In this document: piece after piece, positions 63,861 to 64,000 of the stretch
How positions within the stretch are numbered: the stretch's first letter is position 1
Layout of the letters: each line of letters begins with the position of its first letter
From: Kalaharituber pfeilii
Lineage: Eukaryota; Ascomycota; Pezizomycetes; Pezizales; Pezizaceae
DNA: 64,000 nt
Reading direction: 5' to 3'
Assembly (NCBI GenBank): GCA_015179045.1
Contig: WHUZ01000113.1
Span: 62,001 to 126,000, forward strand
Translations under genes and position numbers: made by a program
Notes under the pieces: generated by a model
What the model saw: the letters and a program-made list of their open reading frames with translations, nothing else
Told to the model about the DNA's origin: nothing
The model's database searches: none

Positions 63861-63871
63861 CCGCACAAGGC
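63804..63871 (+). mobile_element. Ultra-short type A insertion: 14 nt plus A(30), 12-bp TSD
   Basis: GCCGCACAAGGC at 63804-63815 and 63860-63871 flanks AAGCGATTAATGAT and about 30 A. Only the last 14 nt of a type A tail are present, so the insertion carries almost no element sequence. Confidence 0.9.
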
Positions 63872-64000
63872 TCAATTAATTACCATATGGGCCAAGGCGT
63901 AGCCAACTGGATTCAAGGTATGACTTAGAATCGCATTATCGTTCTTATTAGCCAGAAATCCCTTGAGTCTTTCATGGTCAGCCTCCCTTGACGCTTCATA

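Noticed and set aside
1..64000. CRISPR arrays, bacterial operons, tRNA or rRNA genes
   Set aside because: The window has spliceosomal introns and fungal proteins, so CRISPR and operons are not expected. No tRNA cloverleaf or rRNA segment was recognised, although I could not run a tRNA search.

Overview
The window looks like a gene-poor, repeat-rich stretch of a filamentous ascomycete genome. The evidence is short spliceosomal introns (about 80-95 nt, GT...AG, CTAAC-like branch sites) and fungal protein families: a HET-domain protein, a LaeA-like methyltransferase, MYND zinc fingers, a BTB protein, a GFA-fold protein and a DUF5648-like protein. Gene density is about one per 5 kb, and most of the rest is retroposed or MITE-like DNA. 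The species cannot be fixed from sequence alone. A large, repeat-rich genome such as those of Pezizomycetes is only a guess.

Layout. 1-5 kb: an inverted-repeat region, one probable multi-exon Cys-rich gene, and a cluster of GGCCCGGGCC palindromes. 5.6-8.3 kb: a two-exon BTB gene and a MYND gene. 10-12.5 kb: a minus-strand multi-exon membrane protein. 12.5-17 kb: LINE debris, including an RNase H/zinc-knuckle ORF2 end with a tandemly doubled 3' end. 18 kb: second MYND gene. 20.5-21.2 kb: an inverted-repeat element. 21.4 kb: DUF5648-like gene. 22-29 kb: LINE tails, an ORF1-only LINE with perfect target-site duplications (TSDs), and a pogo-like non-autonomous DNA element. 30.3-32.6 kb: HET-domain gene, followed by a nested pair of LINE tails. 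35-36.5 kb: five-exon LaeA-like methyltransferase. 36.8-43 kb: a doubtful gene, an ORF1 relic, a pogo-like element with a second MITE inside it, and LINE tails. 43.7-46.4 kb: a three-exon small membrane protein and a GFA-fold protein. 50-53 kb: a large two-exon proline-rich protein with an in-frame minisatellite. 56-64 kb: more LINE tails and relics, a 755-residue membrane protein and a third MITE.

The most striking pattern is a set of about 20 very short retroposed inserts flanked by TSDs of 7-15 bp. They end in A-tails and carry only the last 15 to about 70 nt of one of two LINE 3' ends. Type A has a CTCGC...GCGAG hairpin with an inner GCCC/GGGC stem. Type B has a CCCTGC...GCGGGG hairpin followed by GTTAYGTGAT. 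Longer copies tie type A to an RNase H/CCHC ORF2 and type B to an ORF1-like (gag-like) ORF. Stem changes in type A are compensatory. Three insertions have an empty-site paralog inside this same window. The host genes do not form an obvious pathway cluster; HET, MYND, BTB and LaeA-like proteins are each members of large fungal families.
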